Of a stretch of DNA of 41,922 nt, positions 33,758-39,284 are shown in pieces. Positions within the stretch are counted from its first letter, which is position 1, and each line of letters opens with the position of its first letter. The DNA is from a virus. Made by a program: the position numbers and the translations under genes. The stretch covers positions 1-41,922 of the IMG/VR virus record IMGVR_UViG_3300045240_000009; one strand, given 5' to 3'. The notes beneath the pieces were generated by a model. That model was not told the origin of the DNA, did no database searches, and saw only the letters and a list, made by a program, of their open reading frames with translations.

Positions 33758-34231
33758 ATGAACAAGCTCCGCAATCTAGCCATTGCGGTAATTACGTCCT
33801 TCGGCTTATCCTTTCTGGTACAACTGGAAGGGTATAAGCTCAAGGCGTACCTCGACGGCGCGAACGTGCCCACTATCTGCGTCGGCCATACTAAGGGCGT
33901 GCGGATAGGCGATGTTGCTACCAAGGCCCAATGCGAAGTCTACCTCAAGGAGGACATCAAGGTCTCCGAGGCTGTCGTCCGCAAGTATGTTAAGGTAACG
34001 ATTACCCAAAACCAATATGACGCCCTCGTGCTGTTCGTCTTCAACGTGGGTGAAACCAACTTCCGTACCTCCACCCTGCTGCGCAAGCTTAATGCTAGCG
34101 ACATCATCGGGGCCTCTGACGAGTTTGTCAAGTGGAATCGGATCACTGTGAACGGATCAAAGGTTGAGTCGAAAGGCTTGACTAATCGCCGCATCGCAGA
34201 ACGCAATCTCTTCCTAAAGGACTACCTATGA
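33758..34231 (+). CDS. Endolysin: SAR-type lysozyme (GH24)
   Basis: A 157-residue lysozyme. The catalytic triad has the T4-type spacing E-x8-D-x5-T (Glu24, Asp33, Thr39) in LEGYKLKAYLDGANVPT. The N-terminus (LAIAVITSFGLSFLV, residues 7-21) is a weakly hydrophobic helix without a signal cleavage site, as in signal-arrest-release endolysins such as P21 Lyz and phiKMV gp45. QYDALVLFVFNVG is the conserved C-lobe segment. It degrades peptidoglycan once released from the membrane. The start follows the repeat-protein stop by one base. Confidence 0.93.
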   Translation: MNKLRNLAIAVITSFGLSFLVQLEGYKLKAYLDGANVPTICVGHTKGVRIGDVATKAQCEVYLKEDIKVSEAVVRKYVKVTITQNQYDALVLFVFNVGETNFRTSTLLRKLNASDIIGASDEFVKWNRITVNGSKVESKGLTNRRIAERNLFLKDYL

Positions 34232-34392
34232 CTGGTCGTAACCTCTTCTCTGGTGCAGTAGAATCGGCCAGCTCCATGGATGGCGCACAGAGCGGCGTTC
34301 GCTACTTGTCGCCCGGCACGTACTACATCGAGATTACGGTCACTGGCACAACCTCTGGCCTGTATAGTCTTGAGTGGGAAGAACGCCCATGA
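34228..34392 (+). CDS. Small hypothetical protein in lysis cassette
   Basis: A 54-residue protein with ATGA overlaps on both sides (lysozyme upstream, Rz downstream). It has no hydrophobic segment and is predicted to be beta-rich (GTYYIEITVTGTTSGLYSLEW). No family recognised. Perfect coupling to both neighbours argues it is expressed. Confidence 0.65.
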   Translation: MTGRNLFSGAVESASSMDGAQSGVRYLSPGTYYIEITVTGTTSGLYSLEWEERP

Positions 34393-34727
34393 TCGTAGCC
34401 GGTGTAATCGACCAGATGGTTAAGTGGTTCATTGCTGCCCTAGTACTCATTGTTGTAGTGCTCGGCCTCGGCTGGTACTCTTACAGTCAGCACTCCAAGG
34501 CAGCAGCCCTTAGTCTACAGGTTGACTCACTCAACAGTCAGTTGGCTATAGCTAAGAAGTTAGCAACCGCTGACCGTAACTCTATCGAACAACGTAGCCT
34601 TGATGCTCAGGCCGCCAAGCAACGAAAGGAACTCGCCGATGAGGCAACTAAGAAAGCCCTTAAGTCGAATCCTGATTGGGCCACTAGCGTTGTGCCTGAC
34701 GATGTCCTTGACGCTATCGGGATGTAA
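34389..34727 (+). CDS. Rz-like i-spanin
   Basis: A 112-residue inner-membrane spanin. Residues 13-32 (FIAALVLIVVVLGLGWYSYS) form the N-terminal membrane anchor, and residues 35-95 a periplasmic coiled coil (LQVDSLNSQLAIAKKLATAD, then QRSLDAQAAKQRKELADEA). It pairs with the Rz1 lipoprotein encoded in an overlapping frame to fuse the membranes at lysis. The start is ATG 34389 in an ATGA overlap. Codon use is more AT-rich than in the head genes. Confidence 0.9.
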   Translation: MIVAGVIDQMVKWFIAALVLIVVVLGLGWYSYSQHSKAAALSLQVDSLNSQLAIAKKLATADRNSIEQRSLDAQAAKQRKELADEATKKALKSNPDWATSVVPDDVLDAIGM

Positions 34728-34932
34728 GACAGCACCTCCTAGGGATGTCATCGTGCTCCCGCCAGCAGCCTTCTACGATGAAGCTCACCAGGAAGCGATT
34801 CCAGCCCCGCCACGGGGTTCTACCAATGCGGACCTAGTTGCATACGTCCGTAAGCTGAAAGATGCCCTGGGGGCCGCGTATGCTGATCGTAGGGCCATCC
34901 GTCTGTGGGCCGATAGTGTGCGGGAAAAGTGA
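34639..34932 (+). CDS. Rz1-like o-spanin lipoprotein
   Basis: A 97-residue lipoprotein starting at ATG 34639 behind AAAGGA, within Rz in another frame, and extending 205 bases beyond it. The signal peptide (RILIGPLALCLTMSLTLSGC) ends in the lipobox LSGC; the mature part is Pro-rich near its start (TAPPRDVIVLPPAAF), typical of Rz1. The long C-terminal extension (VAYVRKLKDALGAAYADRRA) is helical and may contact Rz. It is the last gene before the non-coding terminal region. Confidence 0.88.
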   Translation: MRQLRKPLSRILIGPLALCLTMSLTLSGCKTAPPRDVIVLPPAAFYDEAHQEAIPAPPRGSTNADLVAYVRKLKDALGAAYADRRAIRLWADSVREK

Positions 34933-35381
34933 AACTAAAATTTACTGTGGGTATGCGAGCGGGGGCCTCCGACTTCGCACGCGCCCACGCCCCCATGCGC
35001 ATCACACGCGCGTCCAGTTAGTCATCAGGCAACCTGCCATGGTCGAACGTGCGGACGCACCAGGAAGCGCCAGGAGCCACGCTGCATTGATCAGGCTAGG
35101 CTGGTATAGGCGAGGGTGTGATCGTGCCTCCTAGGTGCCATAGCGTGGCTGCAATCAGCATTTGTGGGTGATCGGATGGTAGATGTGGACATGGTGTCAC
35201 ATTTATCTGTCCTCAGCTCCTGCCCAGGCTGCACCACACCAGCTCTCAGCACAGGTAAGCACAGAACAATGCTGCATCGCATGATCTACCAGGGAGCAAG
35301 CTTTCATTACACAATGACAATACTATGCTCTACCTCTCATTAAACAGGTAAATCGGATGTAAGTCATTGATTACACTAGGT

Positions 35382-35396
35382 TATTTACTGTAAATA
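35382..35396. repeat. Perfect AT-rich palindrome beside phage promoter
   Basis: TATTTAC-T-GTAAATA, a seven-base inverted repeat around one centre base, ending four bases before the phage promoter at 35401. It could be an operator for a dimeric regulator or a weak hairpin. Confidence 0.6.
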
Positions 35397-35400
35397 GTCC

Positions 35401-35420
35401 TTTTAGTACACCTATGGATA
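35401..35420 (+). promoter_or_regulatory. Candidate phage RNA polymerase promoter in terminal region
   Basis: TTTTAGTACACCTATGGATA, matching the copies at 13080 and 28828 except at positions 4-5. T7 has comparable promoters (phiOL, phiOR) near its ends that help start replication and transcription; the same role is plausible here. Confidence 0.75.
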
Positions 35421-35459
35421 AGGAAACCTGCATCTATTCCACAGTGAATGAACTGGTAG

Positions 35460-35660
35460 CAGATAGGTAGAGCAGACAGATAGGTCGGATGGTAGGACAG
35501 ACCACACCATAGGACATGGACAGATAGACCAAGGTATGAAGACAGACTACCGCTAGGATGAGACAGGTAGGTAGACATAGAACCTACAGGGTAATGAATG
35601 GTAGAGACTACGGATGGACCACAGGACATAGACAGCTGGATAGACAGCAAGAGCACAGAA
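35460..35660 (+). repeat. Low-complexity AGACAG/GATAG repeat tract
   Basis: The + strand is made of imperfect reiterations of AGACAG, GATAG, GGACAT and GTAGACATAG, poor in pyrimidine runs. A longer near-repeat is seen between 35501-35531 (ACCACACCATAGGACATGGA...) and 35618-35646 (ACCACAGGACATAGACAG...). No reading frame with a ribosome site uses it. T7 carries short imperfect repeats (SRL/SRR) next to its terminal repeats, so this may be the analogous end-processing region. Confidence 0.65.
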
Positions 35661-35717
35661 TACTAACGGTATGAGGCATAGATACAACTACGGCATGGAT
35701 ACAGTAATAGAAATGAG

Positions 35718-35771
35718 TTGACACGATCAAACAAACTATGTTCCAATGGAATCCTCATCACAACGATGAGG
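35718..35771 (+). promoter_or_regulatory. Putative host sigma70 early promoter 1 with downstream hairpin
   Basis: TTGACA at 35718-35723, an 18-base spacer, TG at 35739-35740 and TCCAAT at 35742-35747 as a weak -10 element. It is followed by the hairpin CCTCATC-ACAAC-GATGAGG at 35753-35771. The same arrangement is repeated about 196 bases downstream with a better -10. Confidence 0.5.
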
Positions 35772-35913
35772 TAAGGCAAGGTTCTTTAACAAGCTGCTAG
35801 ACACTACACATTACCTGCATATAACGACTATGCGTTAGTGGTGAGATAGTAGGTAGCATTAGGCTAAGGCCAAGAGCTACTGAACTTAAACACCACAGGT
35901 TAGCAACAAGTAG

Positions 35914-35979
35914 TTGACAGCGGTGAACGAACCATGTTTTAATGAAGTCCTCGGTGTAGCAGACACAACGTCCTACACC
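35914..35979 (+). promoter_or_regulatory. Putative host sigma70 early promoter 2 with downstream hairpin
   Basis: TTGACA at 35914-35919, an 18-base spacer, extended -10 TG at 35935-35936 and TTTAAT at 35938-35943. A hairpin GGTGTAG (35953-35959) / CTACACC (35973-35979) lies just after the expected start. This is the best host-type promoter seen in the window and points into the early genes. Confidence 0.68.
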
Positions 35980-35988
35980 TAGTGGATA
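35974..35988 (+). promoter_or_regulatory. Degenerate phage-promoter-like sequence
   Basis: TACACCTAGTGGATA equals the core of the phage promoter motif (TACACCTATGGATA) with one inserted G. It overlaps the right arm of the hairpin after early promoter 2. An insertion would change the helical phase of the motif, so activity is doubtful. Confidence 0.35.
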
Positions 35989-36063
35989 GCACTGGATGCT
36001 TAATGCGGATGGATGCTTGATGCTGAACACGTTCTCTCACAATTCTAGTTAATGGGCGCTACA

Positions 36064-36143
36064 CTGCCCGACCGGATACGAACCGGAATACCTTACAAGG
36101 GCCGCTATGCGGTAAATACTCTACCTCACTGGACAACAGGGCT
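36064..36143 (-). other. tRNA-like remnant, - strand
   Basis: Read on the - strand: an acceptor-like AGCCCTG, a D-loop-like GAGGTAGAGTA, a CTTGTAA segment that looks like a tRNA-Thr(UGU) anticodon loop, and a T-arm-like CCGG-TTCGTAT-CCGG. Against a real tRNA: only partial acceptor and anticodon pairing, T instead of A at T-loop position 58, no variable loop, and about a dozen extra bases forming a mini-hairpin between the D and anticodon regions. Confidence 0.25.
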
Positions 36144-36272
36144 AAACGCCTGTAGTTGCCGGGTTCACATAATCAGAAATGACTTGTGGTTCGGAGGTAG
36201 CTAACAAAGTGTAGACTTGAGGGCCACATGGATGATCAGTGTTGCCTGCATACACTTCCGGTAATACCTTAC
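36083..36272 (+). repeat. Short direct repeat CCGG(T)AATACCTTAC
   Basis: CCGGAATACCTTAC at 36083-36096 recurs as CCGGTAATACCTTAC at 36258-36272, with one inserted T. Both copies are in the leader region before the first early gene. The function is unknown; one copy overlaps the tRNA-like segment. Confidence 0.5.
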
Positions 36273-36331
36273 GATAGGTCGCCTTACCGTGAAAGTTGTG
36301 CCTCCAGACAGATGACTGTGTGGTCCTCAAG

Positions 36332-36346
36332 CCTACATTTTGTAGG
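36332..36346 (+). promoter_or_regulatory. Leader hairpin before first early gene
   Basis: CCTACA-TTT-TGTAGG, a perfect six-pair stem ending 21 bases before ATG 36368, with the ribosome site AGAGGAA between. Several other early genes also have a compact hairpin immediately upstream of their ribosome sites. Confidence 0.6.
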
Positions 36347-36367
36347 ATAACTCTTAGAGGAATTATC

Positions 36368-36856
36368 ATGTCGAAAGAACTGATCGTAGATAGCAAACTG
36401 TTCGCTAAAGCCTGCGAATCCATCCAATCACGCGGTAAGGTGCTGGACGCTGACATCCAACATGCAGCACTGTCGGCAATCAACCATGCCGAGAAACACG
36501 GCGACATAGGGTTTGTCAATCGTCTGTATCTGGCGATGCCACAAGGGAGCCGCAAGGCTGCTCTGACAGACTGGCTGATTAGCTTCGGCAAGGTCTCTGC
36601 TAATGCTGGTGAGGGCAAGAAAGAAATGCCTTTCCTGTTTGATCGTGAGAAGCATACCAACATGGTTGAAGCTGCGGCTAACCCATGGTTCACTTTCAAG
36701 CTGGACAAAGCACCAGACGAAACGTTTGACATCATCGTCGCCTTGCGCCACATCATCAAGAAAGCACAAGGAAAGAACGTCGACGTACTCAGCCTGACAA
36801 AGGTTGAAAACTTGGTTAGCGAGCTGGCCCAGGCCGAGCTGTCCGCTGACGAATAA
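36368..36856 (+). CDS. Conserved early phage protein
   Basis: A 162-residue protein, first of the early block. The pattern of residues 35-75 (AALSAINHAEKHGDIGFVNR, then AMPQGSRKAALTDWLISFG) and a later NPWFTF is one I recall from a widespread family of uncharacterised phage early proteins, with HGD and AMP-x-G-x-R as its most constant parts. No catalytic motif or membrane segment. The ATG at 36368 is used because AGAGGAA precedes it; the upstream in-frame extension has none. An RNA element (36861-36908) follows the stop. Confidence 0.85.
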   Translation: MSKELIVDSKLFAKACESIQSRGKVLDADIQHAALSAINHAEKHGDIGFVNRLYLAMPQGSRKAALTDWLISFGKVSANAGEGKKEMPFLFDREKHTNMVEAAANPWFTFKLDKAPDETFDIIVALRHIIKKAQGKNVDVLSLTKVENLVSELAQAELSADE

Positions 36857-36860
36857 AGCG

Positions 36861-36908
36861 CAAGCTATAGTCTTACTTCGGTAGGACTATGTCGTGTGCT
36901 TTGCACGG
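36861..36908 (+). ncRNA. Structured intercistronic RNA element, copy A
   Basis: CAAGCTA (36861-36867), then hairpin 1: ten pairs 36867-36876 with 36881-36890 closed by a C(TTCG)G tetraloop, then TGTCGTG (36890-36896), then hairpin 2: CGTG 36893-36896 with CACG 36904-36907 around the loop TGCTTTG. The ribosome site TTGGAGG follows. Copies B and C have the same order with compensated base changes in hairpin 1. Confidence 0.75.
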
Positions 36909-36923
36909 TTATTGGAGGTCATC

Positions 36924-37058
36924 ATGAGCATCAACAAGAAGATTCAACGGGCCGTCAGCATTCGCAAGTCGCTGGGTGCAAAGGCCGCTGCCTACTACAT
37001 GCGTAAGCATGGGTTCAGCATTGAGAGCGCCGTGTGGTTGTTGGCACGGGCTAAGTAA
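36924..37058 (+). CDS. Short conserved phage early peptide
   Basis: A 44-residue basic protein beginning at ATG 36924 behind TTGGAGG. KAAAYYMRKHGFSIESAVWLLA fits a short helix-turn-helix-like pattern (AA-x-Y-x-R-x-x-G-x-S-x-x-x-A-x-W-x-L) common in very small phage proteins. Function is unknown; charge would suit nucleic-acid or host-protein binding. It is translated immediately downstream of RNA element A. Confidence 0.75.
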   Translation: MSINKKIQRAVSIRKSLGAKAAAYYMRKHGFSIESAVWLLARAK

Positions 37059-37263
37059 TTCCTGCAGGATAGGCGCAAAGCAAGGCCCATGGCATTCCAT
37101 GGCACCTACAGCGCGCCGGGCTTTGTTCACGCCGGACAGATAAACCGGGATTAGAGGCAAGCCTTATGTGTTGATGATAGATTACCTCGCCGATGTCAGG
37201 CGTAACACTACCCTTCAACACATAAGCCTTGCCTTTGCAAGGAACTTTATTGGAGAGGTAATC
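37059..37263 (+). promoter_or_regulatory. Long structured leader before 27-residue membrane peptide
   Basis: This 205-base gap holds several nested structures. GGCG-CAAAGC (37072-37081) pairs with GCTTTG (37120-37125) and, after four bases, CGCC (37130-37133); inside it CCATGG-CATT-CCATGG (37087-37102). Next, 37155-37174 pairs with 37215-37234 in 19 of 20 positions, enclosing a CGCC/GGCG mini-hairpin. Finally CCTTGC-CTTT-GCAAGG (37227-37242) shares bases with the long stem's right arm, so the two cannot form together. It ends at the ribosome site TTGGAGAGG. It may be an RNase III site or a regulatory RNA. Confidence 0.7.
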
Positions 37264-37347
37264 ATGCTTAAGTCCGTATCTATAATCGCCTTGATGGCAT
37301 GGGCTGTTGTCGCCGTGCGCATCATCGCCTTGATGAAAGGAATGTGA
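37264..37347 (+). CDS. 27-residue membrane peptide
   Basis: MLKSVSIIALMAWAVVAVRI followed by IALMKGM: a single membrane-spanning helix with Lys at both ends. ATG 37264 has TTGGAGAGG at ideal spacing. The next gene starts one base after its stop. Too short for homology; the exceptionally structured leader and good ribosome site support expression. It may alter the host membrane during early infection (inference). Confidence 0.65.
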   Translation: MLKSVSIIALMAWAVVAVRIIALMKGM

Positions 37348-37348
37348 A

Positions 37349-37735
37349 ATGAAACAGGTCACTATACTGGAGTTCTTTCTCTATGTGAGGAAGCTAGTAG
37401 ACGAACGTAGCCAGGAGCAGCGCGACTATCGCAAACAGTTCGCTGACAAGAAGATGAACACTTACCAGTCAGAACGCTGGCCGGTCTATGTGTGCGATCA
37501 GTTGATACATGCTAAGTTTGCTATGCGCAAATTAGGCATCTTCACTGATTCCCAGGACTCAGAGGCCATCTCGATATGGTACTCTGTCAAGCCCCGCAAG
37601 ATTCGCAAGGCCAGCACGGGCCTGGGCTGGTGGTCGCAGACTGAGCGGGGCAACAAGGCCCGGGGTGCAGCGCTGGACCGTATCATCCAGGGCCTGGAGG
37701 ATGATGAGCTGTTAGCCGCGCTGGGTGAATCATGA
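37349..37735 (+). CDS. Hypothetical early protein
   Basis: A 128-residue soluble, basic protein. The N-terminal half is helical with many charged residues (LVDERSQEQRDYRKQFADKK), and the C-terminal half contains GLGWWSQTERGNKARGAALD and an acidic helix (GLEDDELLAALG). No known domain recognised. AAGGAATG lies just before the start, and its stop overlaps the next start (ATGA). Its size and early position are typical of phage host-takeover proteins, which is inference only. Confidence 0.75.
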   Translation: MKQVTILEFFLYVRKLVDERSQEQRDYRKQFADKKMNTYQSERWPVYVCDQLIHAKFAMRKLGIFTDSQDSEAISIWYSVKPRKIRKASTGLGWWSQTERGNKARGAALDRIIQGLEDDELLAALGES

Positions 37736-37848
37736 GGATGTATCTGTACGTATTCGGCGGTATCGCCCTGCTCCTGGGCTTGGCAGTGTTGTCGCTGCTA
37801 GTCAAGGTGTGGGTCTACGGCCAGCTCTATCAGTGGTTATTCCAATGA
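37732..37848 (+). CDS. 38-residue membrane peptide
   Basis: ATGA-coupled to both neighbours. Residues 4-25 (YLYVFGGIALLLGLAVLSLL) form one membrane helix, followed by a short Tyr/Trp-rich end (YGQLYQWLFQ). No family recognised. It is part of a run of four membrane-associated micro-proteins in the early block. Confidence 0.65.
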   Translation: MRMYLYVFGGIALLLGLAVLSLLVKVWVYGQLYQWLFQ

Positions 37849-38051
37849 CACTCACCCTCCTGTTCACAGCCCTTGCACTTACAGCCAAGATTGGTGTGGG
37901 TGCATTCCTGTTCTGGTATCTGTGTGTCTGCGTGGCGCTACTTATGAAGGACAGCCTCACGTTCGGAGCATTCCTCCTGATCACAGCAGCAATCGTTGTC
38001 GGCATCTTCTCCTCCGTTGTGTTCGTCTTAATCTTAAAAGGTATCGTATGA
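37845..38051 (+). CDS. 68-residue membrane protein
   Basis: ATG 37845 lies in an ATGA overlap with the preceding peptide. Two or three predicted membrane helices: about residues 2-15, 18-34 (VGAFLFWYLCVCVALLM) and 40-66 (FGAFLLITAAIVVGIFSSVV). A single KD pair separates the halves. No family recognised. Its stop overlaps the next start. Confidence 0.7.
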   Translation: MTLTLLFTALALTAKIGVGAFLFWYLCVCVALLMKDSLTFGAFLLITAAIVVGIFSSVVFVLILKGIV

Positions 38052-38167
38052 ATCCTAAAGCCGCAGCAGTAGTTGCAGTACTCGCCCTGGTCGTGCTGTT
38101 TGCATGTTCAGGTTGTTCCGTTGTCGTGGTCGGTCATGCTACTGTGACCGCCACCCAAAGCAAGTGA
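38048..38167 (+). CDS. 39-residue putative lipoprotein
   Basis: The signal segment AAAVVAVLALVVLFACSGC contains the lipobox LFAC; cleavage would leave a mature peptide of only about 20 residues beginning CSGCSVVVV. The start is ATG 38048 (ATGA overlap) and the stop overlaps the GTG start of the next gene. An early-expressed small lipoprotein is a plausible superinfection-exclusion factor, as in T5 Llp, but no similarity was shown. Confidence 0.65.
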   Translation: MNPKAAAVVAVLALVVLFACSGCSVVVVGHATVTATQSK

Positions 38168-38313
38168 CCGTCGAAGAATTAATCCGGCAACTACGCCTTT
38201 GCGGTCAAAGGCAGGTAGTCAAAACATTCTGCCCTGACGCGGAAGAATGGTTACCTGTTACCGGATTCACGTATGGTGAGGACGGTGTGAAGTTATACAC
38301 CGACGAGGAGTAA
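38164..38313 (+). CDS. Small conserved-looking early protein, GTG start
   Basis: A 49-residue protein with GTG start at 38164 in a GTGA overlap. TVEELIRQLRLCGQ at the N-terminus and VTGFTYGEDGVKLYTDEE at the C-terminus resemble a short phage protein pattern (an initial helix, then a V-TG-x-x-x-x-x-x-x-x-L-x-TD beta hairpin). The gene product at 38609 has a similar plan. Function is unknown. Confidence 0.65.
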   Translation: MTVEELIRQLRLCGQRQVVKTFCPDAEEWLPVTGFTYGEDGVKLYTDEE

Positions 38314-38317
38314 GTAA

Positions 38318-38364
38318 CAAGCTACAGCCTTGCTAGTCAGGGCTGTGTCGTGGGACTTGCCACG
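38318..38364 (+). ncRNA. Structured intercistronic RNA element, copy B
   Basis: CAAGCTA (38318-38324), hairpin 1 of nine pairs ACAGCCTTG (38324-38332) with CAGGGCTGT (38338-38346) around CTAGT, the invariant TGTCGTG (38346-38352), and hairpin 2 CGTGG (38349-38353) / CCACG (38360-38364) around GACTTG. CTTG in this loop is complementary to CAAG at the element's start. The ribosome site AGGAG of the next gene follows. Confidence 0.75.
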
Positions 38365-38382
38365 TTATTCTAGGAGATTGAA

Positions 38383-38604
38383 ATGATTGACTACACACCA
38401 AAGCGCCGTGCTACTGTTGAGCAAGGCGTGAGTCTGGAAGCTGCCCGTGTCACCGAAGCAAAGCGCAAGCTGGCGAGCAACACAGCGTTCCGTCTTGCGT
38501 TTGCCAAGGCGTACTTCCGTGACACCACAGCAGCCGTGCAAACCAAGGTGCTCAACGCCTTGACGCAGGGAGCCGGGACTCGCACCAAGTACATGAGCCG
38601 GTGA
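38383..38604 (+). CDS. Hypothetical early protein
   Basis: A 73-residue basic protein, mostly helical (VEQGVSLEAARVTEAKRKLA, then AFRLAFAKAYFRD). No family recognised. ATG 38383 is preceded by AGGAG at 9 bases, directly downstream of RNA element B. Its charge suggests nucleic-acid or ribosome association, which is not demonstrated. Confidence 0.7.
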   Translation: MIDYTPKRRATVEQGVSLEAARVTEAKRKLASNTAFRLAFAKAYFRDTTAAVQTKVLNALTQGAGTRTKYMSR

Positions 38605-38608
38605 TACC

Positions 38609-38785
38609 ATGGGTATGACCTCTCACCAACTGGCAGCTAGTCTGCTGGAGGAACCGGACGTTCCTGTGTACGTCACAGACAACGAGACAGGCCAGCCCGG
38701 TCCAGTGACTGGTCTACTCAGACTCGAAGACAACTTGTTAATCTGCACTGACACCGCGTGGTCAGGCATGGTCTATCATAACTGA
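38609..38785 (+). CDS. Small early protein with beta-hairpin end
   Basis: A 58-residue acidic protein from ATG 38609; an internal ATG at 38615 is equally possible because neither has a strong ribosome site. SHQLAASLLEEPDVPVYVTD and PVTGLLRLEDNLLICTD follow the pattern of a common short phage protein (helix, then strands with P-V-TG). It resembles the product at 38164 in plan. Function is unknown. Confidence 0.65.
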   Translation: MGMTSHQLAASLLEEPDVPVYVTDNETGQPGPVTGLLRLEDNLLICTDTAWSGMVYHN

Positions 38786-38796
38786 AAGGAATTATC

Positions 38797-39156
38797 ATGA
38801 GTAAAACATTGAACACTCGCCTCACGATTACCGTGCCTGAATCCCGGTTCGATAGTAATCATTCGGAACGCTTTCTCCGTGCACTGGCCGCTGCTGCTGG
38901 TGGCTACACGGTGGTTGAGGGCGACGGCGGCTGGACCAACGGTAACGGCGACGTTATCGAGGAAGAGATTGTCGAGGTCACTGTCCGTTGGAATGACCAA
39001 GACAAGGAGCAGGACTTCGCTGTCAAGAAAGCAGTGCTAACGTACATCGTGCATCTGTTGAATGAGGGCGAGGAAGCTGTGTTGGTCTCTGAGCCAGTCA
39101 AGTCCCACCTCTTCTACGCTTCGGACATCCCGCACATCATCAAGGAACTGGCATGA
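38797..39156 (+). CDS. Hypothetical early protein
   Basis: A 119-residue acidic protein behind GAAAGGAATT. The N-terminus (TRLTITVPESRFDS) and the strand-rich middle (GGYTVVEGDGGWTNGNGDVI, then EEIVEVTVRW) suggest an alpha/beta fold. No catalytic motif. The stop is ATGA-coupled to the next gene. I do not recognise the family. Confidence 0.72.
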   Translation: MSKTLNTRLTITVPESRFDSNHSERFLRALAAAAGGYTVVEGDGGWTNGNGDVIEEEIVEVTVRWNDQDKEQDFAVKKAVLTYIVHLLNEGEEAVLVSEPVKSHLFYASDIPHIIKELA

Positions 39157-39284
39157 AACAGACAACTCCCACGCAGTATAAGCGCACTCCCTTCGTCCCG
39201 ACTGCGGGCATACCACCAGCAGGAACGCCGGTCGCCGCGCCGCGTAACTGCATCGTTAAACGTGCATTGAGGGCACCACAATGA
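39153..39284 (+). CDS. 43-residue Pro-rich basic peptide
   Basis: ATG 39153 and its stop are both in ATGA overlaps. The sequence is Pro/Thr/Ala-rich with a basic end (NCIVKRALRAPQ) and is probably disordered. No family recognised; the translational coupling is the main support. Confidence 0.55.
   Translation: MKQTTPTQYKRTPFVPTAGIPPAGTPVAAPRNCIVKRALRAPQ

Larger units (their letters stand above)
34933..36367. other. Gene-free terminal region (probable site of genome ends)
   Basis: About 1.4 kb without a supportable gene, between the lysis cassette and the first early gene. In T7-like and phiKMV-like phages the linear genome's direct terminal repeats and the early host promoters lie exactly here; the assembler would collapse the two terminal repeats into one copy. 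It contains, in order, a GC-rich stretch (34950-35020), a palindrome, a phage promoter, a purine-rich repeat tract, two sigma70-like promoter/hairpin modules and a tRNA-like segment. A 31-codon frame at 35040 has no ribosome site. The exact ends cannot be read from the sequence. Confidence 0.75.

Noticed and set aside
35040-35134. 31-codon frame in the terminal region
   Set aside because: No ribosome site and no protein-like features; the region is more likely part of the terminal repeat.
35381-35656. 91-codon - strand frame across the AGACAG/GATAG tract
   Set aside because: Its translation (Ser/Tyr/Leu reiterations) simply reflects the low-complexity DNA; no ribosome site.
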